Origin: Candidatus Methanoperedentaceae archaeon | GTDB lineage: Archaea; Halobacteriota; Methanosarcinia; Methanosarcinales; Methanoperedenaceae | Direction of reading: 5' to 3' | NCBI GenBank assembly: GCA_027371625.1 | Contig: DAHXMQ010000119.1 | Location: 1-23,957, forward strand | Length of the DNA stretch: 23,957 nucleotides | Part shown: positions 7,661 to 14,323 of the stretch, piece by piece | How the letters are laid out: each line of letters begins with the position of its first letter | Numbering within the stretch: the stretch's first letter is position 1 | The notes under the pieces: generated by a model | What the model saw: only the letters and a program-made list of their open reading frames with translations | Told to the model about the DNA's origin: nothing | Databases searched by the model: none | Translations under genes and position numbers: made by a program

Positions 7661-7876
7661 ATGTGCTCGAAAGGAGACGATTCAGGCAGCGTCTCGATGG
7701 AAACCATTATGGATACGGTTACTCGTGTATTTTCATCTGTGGTATTCCTCAGTTTCACTTTCTCGGTACTCCATTCAGCATGGACAGGAGTAAACTCTAA
7801 CCTTATAACCCTCAGCAGCTCTGGCAGCCAAATCAATAATGCAGCAATTGATTATATCAATAGCGGCCACCCATAA
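7661..7876 (+). CDS. Prepilin-like protein 10
   Basis: The 71-aa protein has leader D-D-S-G-S-V-S-M-E-T, then I-M-D-T-V-T-R-V-F, one hydrophobic helix (about residues 23-41) and a polar Ser/Asn-rich tail. The motif region is nearly identical to protein 8 even at nucleotide level, while the tails are unrelated, so a recent duplication or gene conversion of the leader is likely. No strong ribosome site is seen before ATG 7661, 11 nt after the previous stop. Confidence 0.72.
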   Translation: MCSKGDDSGSVSMETIMDTVTRVFSSVVFLSFTFSVLHSAWTGVNSNLITLSSSGSQINNAAIDYINSGHP

Positions 7877-7894
7877 ATTTACTGGAGACAACAC

Positions 7895-8194
7895 ATGAAA
7901 AAAAACAATGATCTTGAAGAAACGGAAAGCAGAAAAAACAAAATCATGCTTCTTGTATGTGCAATCGGATTGATTTTTGTGCTGTCGCCGATTATATATA
8001 TCGATAGCAGCGCAAGTGCGCACAATACACCCTTGGCAGCAGGCAATGCCTCCAGACCGGCTACACTGTCCAGCCACGCTCCACAGAACGCTGCTACAAA
8101 CCATACGTCACTGCGTCCTTTCACATCTGCGCCCGAAAAAAACAATGACATTTGGTTTTTGAGTGCGGATTCAACCAGCTGGATGCTGGTATAA
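7895..8194 (+). CDS. Small signal-anchored or secreted protein
   Basis: The 99-aa protein has a charged N-terminus (K/N/D/E-rich), one hydrophobic helix at about residues 20-37 and a polar, Ala/Ser/Thr/Asn-rich remainder. It lacks the G-S-V-S-x-E leader, so it is not part of the prepilin family. An ATTTACTGGAGAC site gives a good GGAG about 8 nt upstream of the ATG. A short inverted repeat (ACCAGC...GCTGGT) lies at its 3' end. It closes the pilin operon; function unknown. Confidence 0.6.
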   Translation: MKKNNDLEETESRKNKIMLLVCAIGLIFVLSPIIYIDSSASAHNTPLAAGNASRPATLSSHAPQNAATNHTSLRPFTSAPEKNNDIWFLSADSTSWMLV

Positions 8195-8211
8195 AATCAT
8201 GATTCAATCTA

Positions 8212-10470
8212 ATGCAAAACTCGAATTCAAACATAGACGATTTCATTGCTCACCTCAAACGCGAGAATGGGATGAACATAACGGATGTTCTGAGAGTTCC
8301 CGGTAAGTTTCCCGAGTACAGTGATGTTTATCTTCTGCCGCAGGTTTCATTATGTCTAGAAAAGATGGGCATTACGAGGCTTTACAGCCACCAGGTAAAA
8401 GCCATTGAAGCGACGAGGGCAAAGAAAGATATCGTTCTGGCTGTAGGCACAGCAGGTGGAAAGTCTCTTTCATATGCTATTCCAATTGCTGAGATTGTTA
8501 AAAAAGGCGGTTCCGCCATATATATTGCGCCTACAAATGCTTTAATAAACGATCAGTGTGCGAATTTAAAAAAATTCATATTGAGCGTCGTTCCGGATGC
8601 TATAATTGAGAAATACAACGGTGCGGTAGATGACCACGACCGGGCGGCATTGAGAAAAAAACGGATATCTGTTTTACTAACTAACCCCGAGATGATTCAT
8701 TTATCTCTTCTCATGTACCACAGGAAATGGAGTGATTTCCTGAGAAGACTTGAACTAATTGTAGTCGATGAGTCACATTACTGGCGCGGGGTTCCAGGAA
8801 GTCACGTCGCGAACATATTCCGAAGACTTATTAGAATATGCGATCATTATGGTGCGCATCCAAAATTCTTCTGCTGCTCGGCGACTATCGGAAATCCTGT
8901 TGAGCATGCTTCTGCGCTGACTGGAAGAACGGTTGAGCTGGTGACGGGTGACAGCGCAGGAAGAAGCGAGAAGACGTATGTGCTGTACAATCCATATCGC
9001 GGACATATCGATCTTTCTGACGGCAATGACAGGAACCCGCACGGCAGCGGTGCTGATGCAGAATCGCTGAATATTTTTAAAAATCTTCTGCTGCAGGGAT
9101 TCACTCCAATCCTCTTCTCAAGGACAAGAAGTTCTGTAGAGCGTATAGCTCTTCAGGTCGTAGATATCGTGGGCGGGAAATATCCCATTGCAGCATACCG
9201 CGGCGGATTGCTGCCAGAAGAGAGGATAAAAATCGAGGCTGCCCTTAAATCCGGTGCTCTTCGTGGAGTTATCACCACGAACGCACTTGAGCTCGGGATC
9301 GATATCGGGAGTTTGAATGCATGCGTGATAGATGGTTTTCCGGGAAGCATAATGAGTTTTTACCAGCAGGCGGGAAGAGTTGGTAGGGCTGGAGGACACA
9401 GCATTGTTATTCTCGTCGCCGGAGCTAATCCGATTGATCAGTATTATGCCGAGCACCCGGATCATTTCTTCTCTTCAGGATCGGAGAACGCAACAATATC
9501 ATACAGAACTCCTGGCATACTGGCAGGTCACCTCATATGCGCAGAGCATGAGCTTCCAGCCAGAGCAGCTAACCTTGAAGTGTTCGGTAGATTGTCGGAT
9601 AATGATATGAGAAATATGGTTGAGTTGTCTGCGAGGATAAAGAAAAATCCATATTTCCATTACAAATCCATTAATATAAGGGGTGGGGGCGAGAATTATA
9701 CTATGATTACTAACGGCGGGAAAGAGATTGTGGAAGCCAACATCAGTCCTGAATATGCACGAAGAGAAGCGTTCCAGGGAGCTGTGATAGTACACGGAGG
9801 GAATCATTATATCGTGCACTCTGTTGATGATGAAAAACATATTATCCTGTGCGAAAGGACTGGCGCAGAATATCATACAAAGACAATTATGCGGCGCGGC
9901 ATATCAATGAAGAGCATACTGGCAGAGAAGAAATTCGAGGATTTTGAGATTTTCGTAGGGCGTGGAATAGTCTATGACCAGGTGCTTGGCTACAAGAAAA
10001 TCTATTACGATTTCAGAGATGATTCAAAGACTCATCCTTTAAAATCAAGCATCAGCCGCAGCGTCAGTACTACTATCTTTGGATTAAAATTATTGAGCGG
10101 AATAAAGAGTCGGATAGTCAATAACCATTTAGATTATCAGGGCGGACTGCACGGTTTGGAACATATTATCGCAAACGTATCTACACGCAGGATGCTTGTG
10201 GAGGCGACTGATCTGGGGTCATGCTGCGAAGCGGATACGGTTTATTTATACGATTGCCAGGCTGGTATGGGCGCTGCAGAAAAGGTTTATGTGACCATAA
10301 AAGAGGTTATTCGTGAAGGAAATGAAATAATCGAAACCTGCGCATGCAGGAGCACCACTGGATGCCCTCTCTGTGTCCAGAAGCTAAATTGCGAACGCGG
10401 GAACAGTCCTTTGAATAAAATGTTTACTCAGGCTATAATGGCAAAAGTGATGAAAGGGATTGAAATTTGA
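8212..10470 (+). CDS. MrfA/YprA-like superfamily 2 DNA helicase with DUF1998 cysteine cluster
   Basis: The protein has 752 aa. Motif I is G-T-A-G-G-K-S (residues 79-85; usually G-T-G-S-G-K), the DEAH-box variant D-E-S-H is at 186-189, and motif VI Q-Q-A-G-R-V-G-R-A-G begins at 385. The C-terminal DUF1998 part shows Y-D-C-Q-A-G-M-G-A-A-E followed by a four- to five-cysteine metal site C710-x-C712...C718-x2-C721...C727. This order is that of MrfA, Hrq1 and YprA: 3'-5' helicases tied to crosslink or adduct repair in bacteria and yeast (established for those families). It follows the pilin cluster by only 17 nt, suggesting cotranscription and a role in processing transferred DNA (inference). No good ribosome site is visible before ATG 8212. 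Confidence 0.88.
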   Translation: MQNSNSNIDDFIAHLKRENGMNITDVLRVPGKFPEYSDVYLLPQVSLCLEKMGITRLYSHQVKAIEATRAKKDIVLAVGTAGGKSLSYAIPIAEIVKKGGSAIYIAPTNALINDQCANLKKFILSVVPDAIIEKYNGAVDDHDRAALRKKRISVLLTNPEMIHLSLLMYHRKWSDFLRRLELIVVDESHYWRGVPGSHVANIFRRLIRICDHYGAHPKFFCCSATIGNPVEHASALTGRTVELVTGDSAGRSEKTYVLYNPYRGHIDLSDGNDRNPHGSGADAESLNIFKNLLLQGFTPILFSRTRSSVERIALQVVDIVGGKYPIAAYRGGLLPEERIKIEAALKSGALRGVITTNALELGIDIGSLNACVIDGFPGSIMSFYQQAGRVGRAGGHSIVILVAGANPIDQYYAEHPDHFFSSGSENATISYRTPGILAGHLICAEHELPARAANLEVFGRLSDNDMRNMVELSARIKKNPYFHYKSINIRGGGENYTMITNGGKEIVEANISPEYARREAFQGAVIVHGGNHYIVHSVDDEKHIILCERTGAEYHTKTIMRRGISMKSILAEKKFEDFEIFVGRGIVYDQVLGYKKIYYDFRDDSKTHPLKSSISRSVSTTIFGLKLLSGIKSRIVNNHLDYQGGLHGLEHIIANVSTRRMLVEATDLGSCCEADTVYLYDCQAGMGAAEKVYVTIKEVIREGNEIIETCACRSTTGCPLCVQKLNCERGNSPLNKMFTQAIMAKVMKGIEI

Positions 10471-10504
10471 GTTTGCGCCCCATCCTCATTTTTTTTAATC
10501 ATAG

Positions 10505-10513
10505 TTTTAAATA
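10505..10513 (+). promoter_or_regulatory. Archaeal TATA box before stem-loop RNA A
   Basis: TTTTAAATA lies about 27 nt before the first G of the 60-nt stem-loop, the normal archaeal TATA-to-start distance. The placement suggests that a transcript begins at about 10536-10538, either as a separate small RNA or as a long 5' leader of the J-domain gene. Confidence 0.5.
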
Positions 10514-10537
10514 CCATGTCGTCCATCTAACTGAATG

Positions 10538-10597
10538 GTGAGGCTCACAGCGATTTACTCCCTTCCACACAAACCATGTTTTTTCTGCGAGCCTCAC
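10538..10597 (+). ncRNA. Structured RNA candidate A (60-nt stem-loop)
   Basis: The ends pair perfectly over 9 bp (GTGAGGCTC with GAGCCTCAC), and after one A/C mismatch three further pairs form. It aligns without gaps to 13164-13223 at 39 of 60 positions, and the pair at positions 9/52 changes from C-G here to G-C in the other copy, which is compensatory. Conserved core: GAGGCT, CAGC, TAC and GCCTCA. It is not a recognised tRNA, snoRNA or riboswitch. Confidence 0.55.
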
Positions 10598-10640
10598 AGA
10601 ATCAAATTTTACAGAAAATATTCAAACTGCTTTACTTAAT

Positions 10641-10751
10641 GGCGGCTGATAAAAAAGCTACTATTGTTCAGAGAGTAGCGAACAGTGGAGAAGAAAACAG
10701 CCGCCGACAACTATATTATCCCCCCGAATAATAAAGATATTGTTCAGAGAG
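10641..10751 (+). promoter_or_regulatory. Possible leader RNA switch upstream of the J-domain gene
   Basis: An outer stem GGCGGCTG (10641-10648) with CAGCCGCC (10698-10705) encloses GCTACT (10657-10662) paired with AGTAGC (10674-10679). The 13-mer ATTGTTCAGAGAG occurs twice, at 10663-10675 inside the stem and at 10739-10751 just before the AGGATGAT-like ribosome site of the gene at 10765. GAACAGT (10680-10686) can pair with ATTGTTC in either copy (one G-U), so two exclusive folds are possible. The regulatory meaning is inferred. The 294-nt gap 10471-10764 thus holds a TATA box, stem-loop A and this leader. Confidence 0.4.
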
Positions 10752-10764
10752 GCAGGATGATAAA

Positions 10765-12171
10765 ATGAAAAACGAAAACAATCGTGATTATTATGAGGTT
10801 CTCGGAGTGGACAGAACCGCAACTAATAGCGAAATTAAAGAGGTGTACCGCAAACTTGCACAGATGTATCATCCAGATATTAACAAATCTCACGCAGCTG
10901 AAGATAAGATGAAACTGATAAACGAAGCCTATGAGGTTCTTTCGGACGAAATAAGGCGCCAGCAATATGATACCAAATGGGATGAAAAAAATCAGCAGGA
11001 CGACACGACAGCAAAATCCGCACCCACCCCGAATGGAGTGGAGTCACAGAGTGGATATGAAGACGAGGAACCCGAATACTGGCGCGCATATAAAAGAACT
11101 CATAAAGACACGAGCTATTCCACGCAAGAGTATGAAAGCCACAGTCGAAACGGACTGGCGCGCAGTCACATACTTCAGGCATTCGGTATTTTGATAATAC
11201 TTTATTCATTAATAGATTATAGGACGTTTGTTGTAGACGAACTTATGATGATGAGTTCAAAAATATGGGTTTGGCTGCTTGTTGCTATAATAATATCCAG
11301 CACATTTTATGATAATTATAAACACAGAAAAGAGCCAAAGTTACAATTTGAAAAAATACTCCGGGCATCAGTATACGTGGCGATATTCACGATGATGTCA
11401 TTGATTCTGAGCGCGGCAAGCGTGAATAATCTTGCCGTTGCGATATACGGATACGCGTTGGTTATCATATTCGTCTTGTTTGCATCTTTGGCGGCATATT
11501 GTATTATAAACACTCCTCATATTAAAAACACGATAAAAAACTGCATGGAGAAAATCAAAGCGTGGAAAATATCTGATGCCTCATCTCATTCCATTAATCC
11601 AGGCAAGTTCGCCATTTCGTCACTCTTGGGAATCTCGGTGAGCATGTTTTTGCTGTACTTGCTTTATATCTACATTGATAGATTAGACGCTTCAGCAAAC
11701 CGTATTCTCAACGGAAGCAGATTCACGCAAACAGGGTTTCAAAACTTTATTGTGCCCATACTGATCATAGAGGCGATGTTATTGTTATTGATAATGGCAT
11801 TGAGTATGCCAGGGATTTTCGTGAAGCACATCAATCACATCAGCCACAGAAAAAGTTTGTTTTACACCATTATCATCTTTGCCGGTTTAATTATCTATTT
11901 TGCCGTTAAAAACCCTGCGGACGTTTTTGGCGATAACTGGCTTTCCTTTCATATACCAGCAGCTGTTTTATCTATAGCGTGTGGACTCATGGTATACATC
12001 ACTCCAAAGGACATATCTCACCAGGAACTGGCTCGATGCACCAGGTACATCAAAAAGGGCGCGATTATTTCTGCATTGCCTTTCCTGATTATCATAGGGA
12101 TGATTGCTCTGGTAGTCGTGATTTTGTTATTCTTGTTAGGTATCTCGTCTCCATTATTAACGAGGAGATGA
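10765..12171 (+). CDS. J-domain (DnaJ-like) polytopic membrane protein
   Basis: The protein has 468 aa. An N-terminal J domain spans about residues 6-72 with the H-P-D tripeptide at 36-38 and the usual R-D-Y-Y-E-V-L-G-V start and A-Y-E-V-L-S-D end. A polar linker (about 73-135) is followed by some eight hydrophobic helices to the C-terminus. It has no G/F or zinc domain, so it is not a general DnaJ; a J domain on the cytosolic side would recruit an Hsp70 to a membrane site (established for J domains). ATG 10765 has an AGGATGAT site. Its stop overlaps the next gene's earliest start, pairing it with the phospholipase-like gene. What the membrane part does is unknown. Confidence 0.8.
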   Translation: MKNENNRDYYEVLGVDRTATNSEIKEVYRKLAQMYHPDINKSHAAEDKMKLINEAYEVLSDEIRRQQYDTKWDEKNQQDDTTAKSAPTPNGVESQSGYEDEEPEYWRAYKRTHKDTSYSTQEYESHSRNGLARSHILQAFGILIILYSLIDYRTFVVDELMMMSSKIWVWLLVAIIISSTFYDNYKHRKEPKLQFEKILRASVYVAIFTMMSLILSAASVNNLAVAIYGYALVIIFVLFASLAAYCIINTPHIKNTIKNCMEKIKAWKISDASSHSINPGKFAISSLLGISVSMFLLYLLYIYIDRLDASANRILNGSRFTQTGFQNFIVPILIIEAMLLLLIMALSMPGIFVKHINHISHRKSLFYTIIIFAGLIIYFAVKNPADVFGDNWLSFHIPAAVLSIACGLMVYITPKDISHQELARCTRYIKKGAIISALPFLIIIGMIALVVVILLFLLGISSPLLTRR

Positions 12172-12176
12172 AAAAA

Positions 12177-13073
12177 ATGATTCCACCAACACACGAATGG
12201 ATAGTGAGGCGTGTAGTATGGGCACTGCCAAATGACATTAAAACAGAAATTGTGCCGAGAATGGAACTGATATTGAAATACGCAATAGAACCTGATAGGC
12301 TGGCTAAATTATATGACCCCGAATTTTCTTTCAAGCATCACCGACCCGATCCCGAAGGACTGGCAAAACTGAAAAAACACCTGATTACGGCGCGCCGCTC
12401 CATGCTCGAAGGAAACGTGGATGAAGCGTGCAAACAGTTCGGATTTGCAAGCCATTACCTGATAGATTCCTGCACATGGACGCATTATGCAGACGTTTTT
12501 CATAAGGGAGACAATCAGAGAGACGATGATGCTCATTCAAAATATGAAACGTATCTGGATCGCCTGAACAAGGAGAAAGGCGAAAAGATAATTAATATGT
12601 TGAAAGCATCGAGGGAAAAAGAGTGGTTCAATTCCGAGGGCGGAGTGGATTGTGTACTTGATATCCTTACAGACCAGCGCAATTCTGCGTTAAATCATGT
12701 CACTCGACCAAATGAGGAAAACGACCTGAAACAGGCATATAGATGGACTTACGCATCCGCATATAGCATTTTTGTTGATAACAACCTCCCGGAAAGGTAT
12801 TGGGAAGATGCAATCCGGCTGTATAAAGAGAAGTATATGTTAAAAGGATTTATCGATACCATATGGAGTTTTTTTTCATTGAAATGGTGGAAATCAAACG
12901 GCATTAAACGGGCACTGCAGAACGAGACGCCTGTTTTTGTTGTTATGAATCATAATGTGCCGGCAGACATTGTTTTATATATGCTATATTCGGAAAAATG
13001 TGGCTGGTATACGATACCCGTTGAATTGAAAAAAAGATTAGCAGCGGTTGTGCATTATAGCTACCGATGGTGA
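12177..13073 (+). CDS. Zinc-dependent phospholipase C / S1-P1 nuclease-fold protein
   Basis: The protein has 298 aa. All the usual metal ligands are present at the family spacing: H6, D40 with H54 (14 apart), H93-x3-D97-x5-H103, and H120-x3-E124. This matches the D-x13-H, H-x3-D-x5-H and H-x3-E spacings of Bacillus cereus phospholipase C (D55/H69, H118/D122/H128, H142/E146). No signal peptide is seen, unlike the secreted bacterial enzymes, so it may act in the cytoplasm or at the inner membrane face. The C-terminal ~120 residues are unassigned and hold a Trp/Phe-rich amphipathic patch (W-S-F-F-S-L-K-W-W-K). ATG 12177 is chosen for its GAGGAG site 8-9 nt upstream; ATG 12168 overlaps the J-domain stop. 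Substrate (lipid or nucleic acid) cannot be told. Confidence 0.75.
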   Translation: MIPPTHEWIVRRVVWALPNDIKTEIVPRMELILKYAIEPDRLAKLYDPEFSFKHHRPDPEGLAKLKKHLITARRSMLEGNVDEACKQFGFASHYLIDSCTWTHYADVFHKGDNQRDDDAHSKYETYLDRLNKEKGEKIINMLKASREKEWFNSEGGVDCVLDILTDQRNSALNHVTRPNEENDLKQAYRWTYASAYSIFVDNNLPERYWEDAIRLYKEKYMLKGFIDTIWSFFSLKWWKSNGIKRALQNETPVFVVMNHNVPADIVLYMLYSEKCGWYTIPVELKKRLAAVVHYSYRW

Positions 13074-13102
13074 AAACTAAAATAAATCATATAACGCGGA
13101 AT

Positions 13103-13123
13103 CATTATCAATAAGTGATAATG
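13103..13123. repeat. Short inverted repeat after the phospholipase-like gene
   Basis: CATTATC, a 7-nt loop and GATAATG form a perfect 7-bp stem 30 nt past the stop codon. There is no following T-run on either strand. It may be a weak terminator, processing site or protein-binding site. Confidence 0.35.
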
Positions 13124-13163
13124 GTCGATTAGTTTATTTCCTAAGATGTTATGCTAGATAATT

Positions 13164-13223
13164 GCGAGGCTGGCAGCAATATACACCACCCATCCAAAAA
13201 AAAGTTTCTCGTGCCAGCCTCAT
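13164..13223 (+). ncRNA. Structured RNA candidate B (60-nt stem-loop)
   Basis: This is the second copy of the 60-nt element at 10538-10597, same strand, same length, about 65 percent identical. GAGGCTGGCA pairs with TGCCAGCCTC over 10 bp. A TATA-like GTTTATTT (about 13132-13139) stands roughly 28 nt upstream, as for copy A. The two copies bracket the J-domain and phospholipase-like genes. CAAACTGC follows both stems at different distances. Confidence 0.55.
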
Positions 13224-13277
13224 ACCAGCAAACTGCGGCTGGCAGATGCAAAAAGGAAGAAACGATACGCTTGAGTT

Positions 13278-13327
13278 GAACCCTCTCCACGGCTGAAGTC
13301 GGGAGATTGCACTAACCCTTTGAACCC
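13278..13327 (+). repeat. IS200/IS605-like terminal hairpin, copy 2
   Basis: This block is the partner of 7073-7120 in opposite orientation. The hairpin CTCC-(A)-CGGC-TGAA-GTCG-GGAG (13284-13304) has eight pairs, one bulged A and a UGAA loop, flanked by GAACCC and TTTGAACCC. It may be a relic right end of an IS200/IS605-type element or a small non-autonomous derivative. No transposase gene lies nearby. Confidence 0.45.
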
Positions 13328-13751
13328 AATGTTTCTGTCCCGTCCGTCTCTGTGCGCCCCACTCCTCCCCGACCGCAATCCTTATATTGGCCCAGTGCAA
13401 TATAAATAATTTGCAGGCGTAAAAAACCTGTTGTAAAAGCGTATGCATTACATACCATCCCGCAGGGTGAAATTCCCTGTGGGCTACAATTTATTCGCTA
13501 TCCAGAGTTTTTTCGACCTTCCTCCGATGTTACTCATGGAAATACAAATGTAATTGTGATCGGATAAATGCTATAGCAAGGATTATTCTCAATGATGTCA
13601 GTGCATCCATCCAGTAGCTGCATGTAGCTACTCTGTAGCTGTATGCAGATAAGGACATATATATATAAAAAAATATCTATATGCATAACCATCCTTTTTT
13701 TTCACGCACGAGTGCTCCAATATCAATATAAACAACCATGAACGAACAGCA
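13328..13751. other. Gene-free region with TATA box, hairpin and repeats
   Basis: No credible gene is seen here. Contents: a C-rich stretch (13336-13377); a TATA box TATAAATA (13401-13408) with a 9-bp hairpin CCCGCAGGG/CCCTGTGGG (13459-13483, one G-U type pair) about 55 nt downstream, which could be a small transcript; an inverted repeat AGTAGCT/AGCTACT (13613-13632) followed by a direct repeat of GTAGCTGxATG (13615-13645); and an A/T tract (13655-13685). The clustered repeats and A/T tract could be operators or part of an origin, but nothing decides between these. Confidence 0.4.
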
Positions 13752-14255
13752 TTAAATATTGAAAATAGTGTTTTCTATTTCCATTTTCCGTTTTAAAATC
13801 ATTATTTCGTTATCTACTTCATGATACTGGGTGCGGCTTCCATAATAAACCTTTATTTTATTTAGTTTCTGTTCCAACACCCGTATCAGCTCATATGCAT
13901 CCACATGATTTTCATCGTTTATCAGTTTGTTCTTAACGTCATTTATTTGCTTGAACATATTTAATAAAACTATATTCATGGTTGCGTTCAGAGATGCACC
14001 TTCAGTCGATTCAACAATGTCTGCCAATGTTTTACACACAGGTTTGTTTTTTTTATTTTTGCTGCCACATAATACATATACAGGCATGCGGTTCAAACCC
14101 AATTCAGGACCGGGCAGATAGACGACGCTCCCGTTAAGGCACACCGGCATGACCCGAAGATCTTCAACCAAAGTGTTCACCAAGATTGTGTCTACCGAGT
14201 CAGATATGACCAGTCCTTCCATTCCAATCTGATTTAAAAAAGATTTTGTGTCCAT
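13752..14255 (-). CDS. Unknown 167-aa protein, divergent from the prepilin peptidase
   Basis: This is the only reverse-strand gene in the window, transcribed away from the prepilin peptidase gene. The N-terminal ~90 residues are mixed alpha/beta with three cysteines; the C-terminal half is charged and helical with coiled-coil character (about residues 105-160). No helix-turn-helix is evident. No ribosome site is seen, and a TATA-like A/T core lies about 32 nt before the ATG, consistent with a near-leaderless transcript. Its place behind a palindromic divergent promoter makes an autoregulator conceivable, but nothing in the protein shows it. Confidence 0.6.
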   Translation of the reverse strand: MDTKSFLNQIGMEGLVISDSVDTILVNTLVEDLRVMPVCLNGSVVYLPGPELGLNRMPVYVLCGSKNKKNKPVCKTLADIVESTEGASLNATMNIVLLNMFKQINDVKNKLINDENHVDAYELIRVLEQKLNKIKVYYGSRTQYHEVDNEIMILKRKMEIENTIFNI

Positions 14256-14323
14256 GCTAATGTTAACATTGACCGCAATCTTTTTAAATATTGTGGTCGT
14301 AACTTGACTGTAATGTTAATATT
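14256..14323. promoter_or_regulatory. Divergent promoter with two types of palindrome
   Basis: The A/T core TTTTTAAATA (14281-14290) can act as TATA box in both directions. It is flanked by GACCGCAAT (14271-14279) and ATTGTGGTC (14290-14298), an inverted repeat with one mismatch. A perfect 12-bp palindrome AATGTTAACATT (14259-14270) lies at the predicted start of the reverse transcript, and a near-copy AATGTTAATATT (14312-14323) at that of the forward transcript. This is the layout of a regulator-controlled divergent promoter. Confidence 0.5.

Noticed and set aside
5340..7876. Ordinary archaellin or type IV pilus operon
   Set aside because: The leader lacks Gln at +1 and the basic residues before it, helices are often paired, and no FlaI/PilB-type ATPase or FlaJ/TadC-type membrane protein is encoded in the window.
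10765..12171. General DnaJ chaperone
   Set aside because: It lacks the Gly/Phe region, zinc-finger domain and substrate-binding C-terminus; membrane helices follow the J domain.
10538..13223. CRISPR array from the two similar stem-loops
   Set aside because: There are only two copies 2.6 kb apart, they are diverged, and no spacers or cas genes are present.
13149..13448. 99-aa reverse-strand ORF over the non-coding gap
   Set aside because: It runs across stem-loop B and the IS-like hairpin, has no ribosome site, an unlikely composition (many W, C, Q, H) and no promoter facing it.
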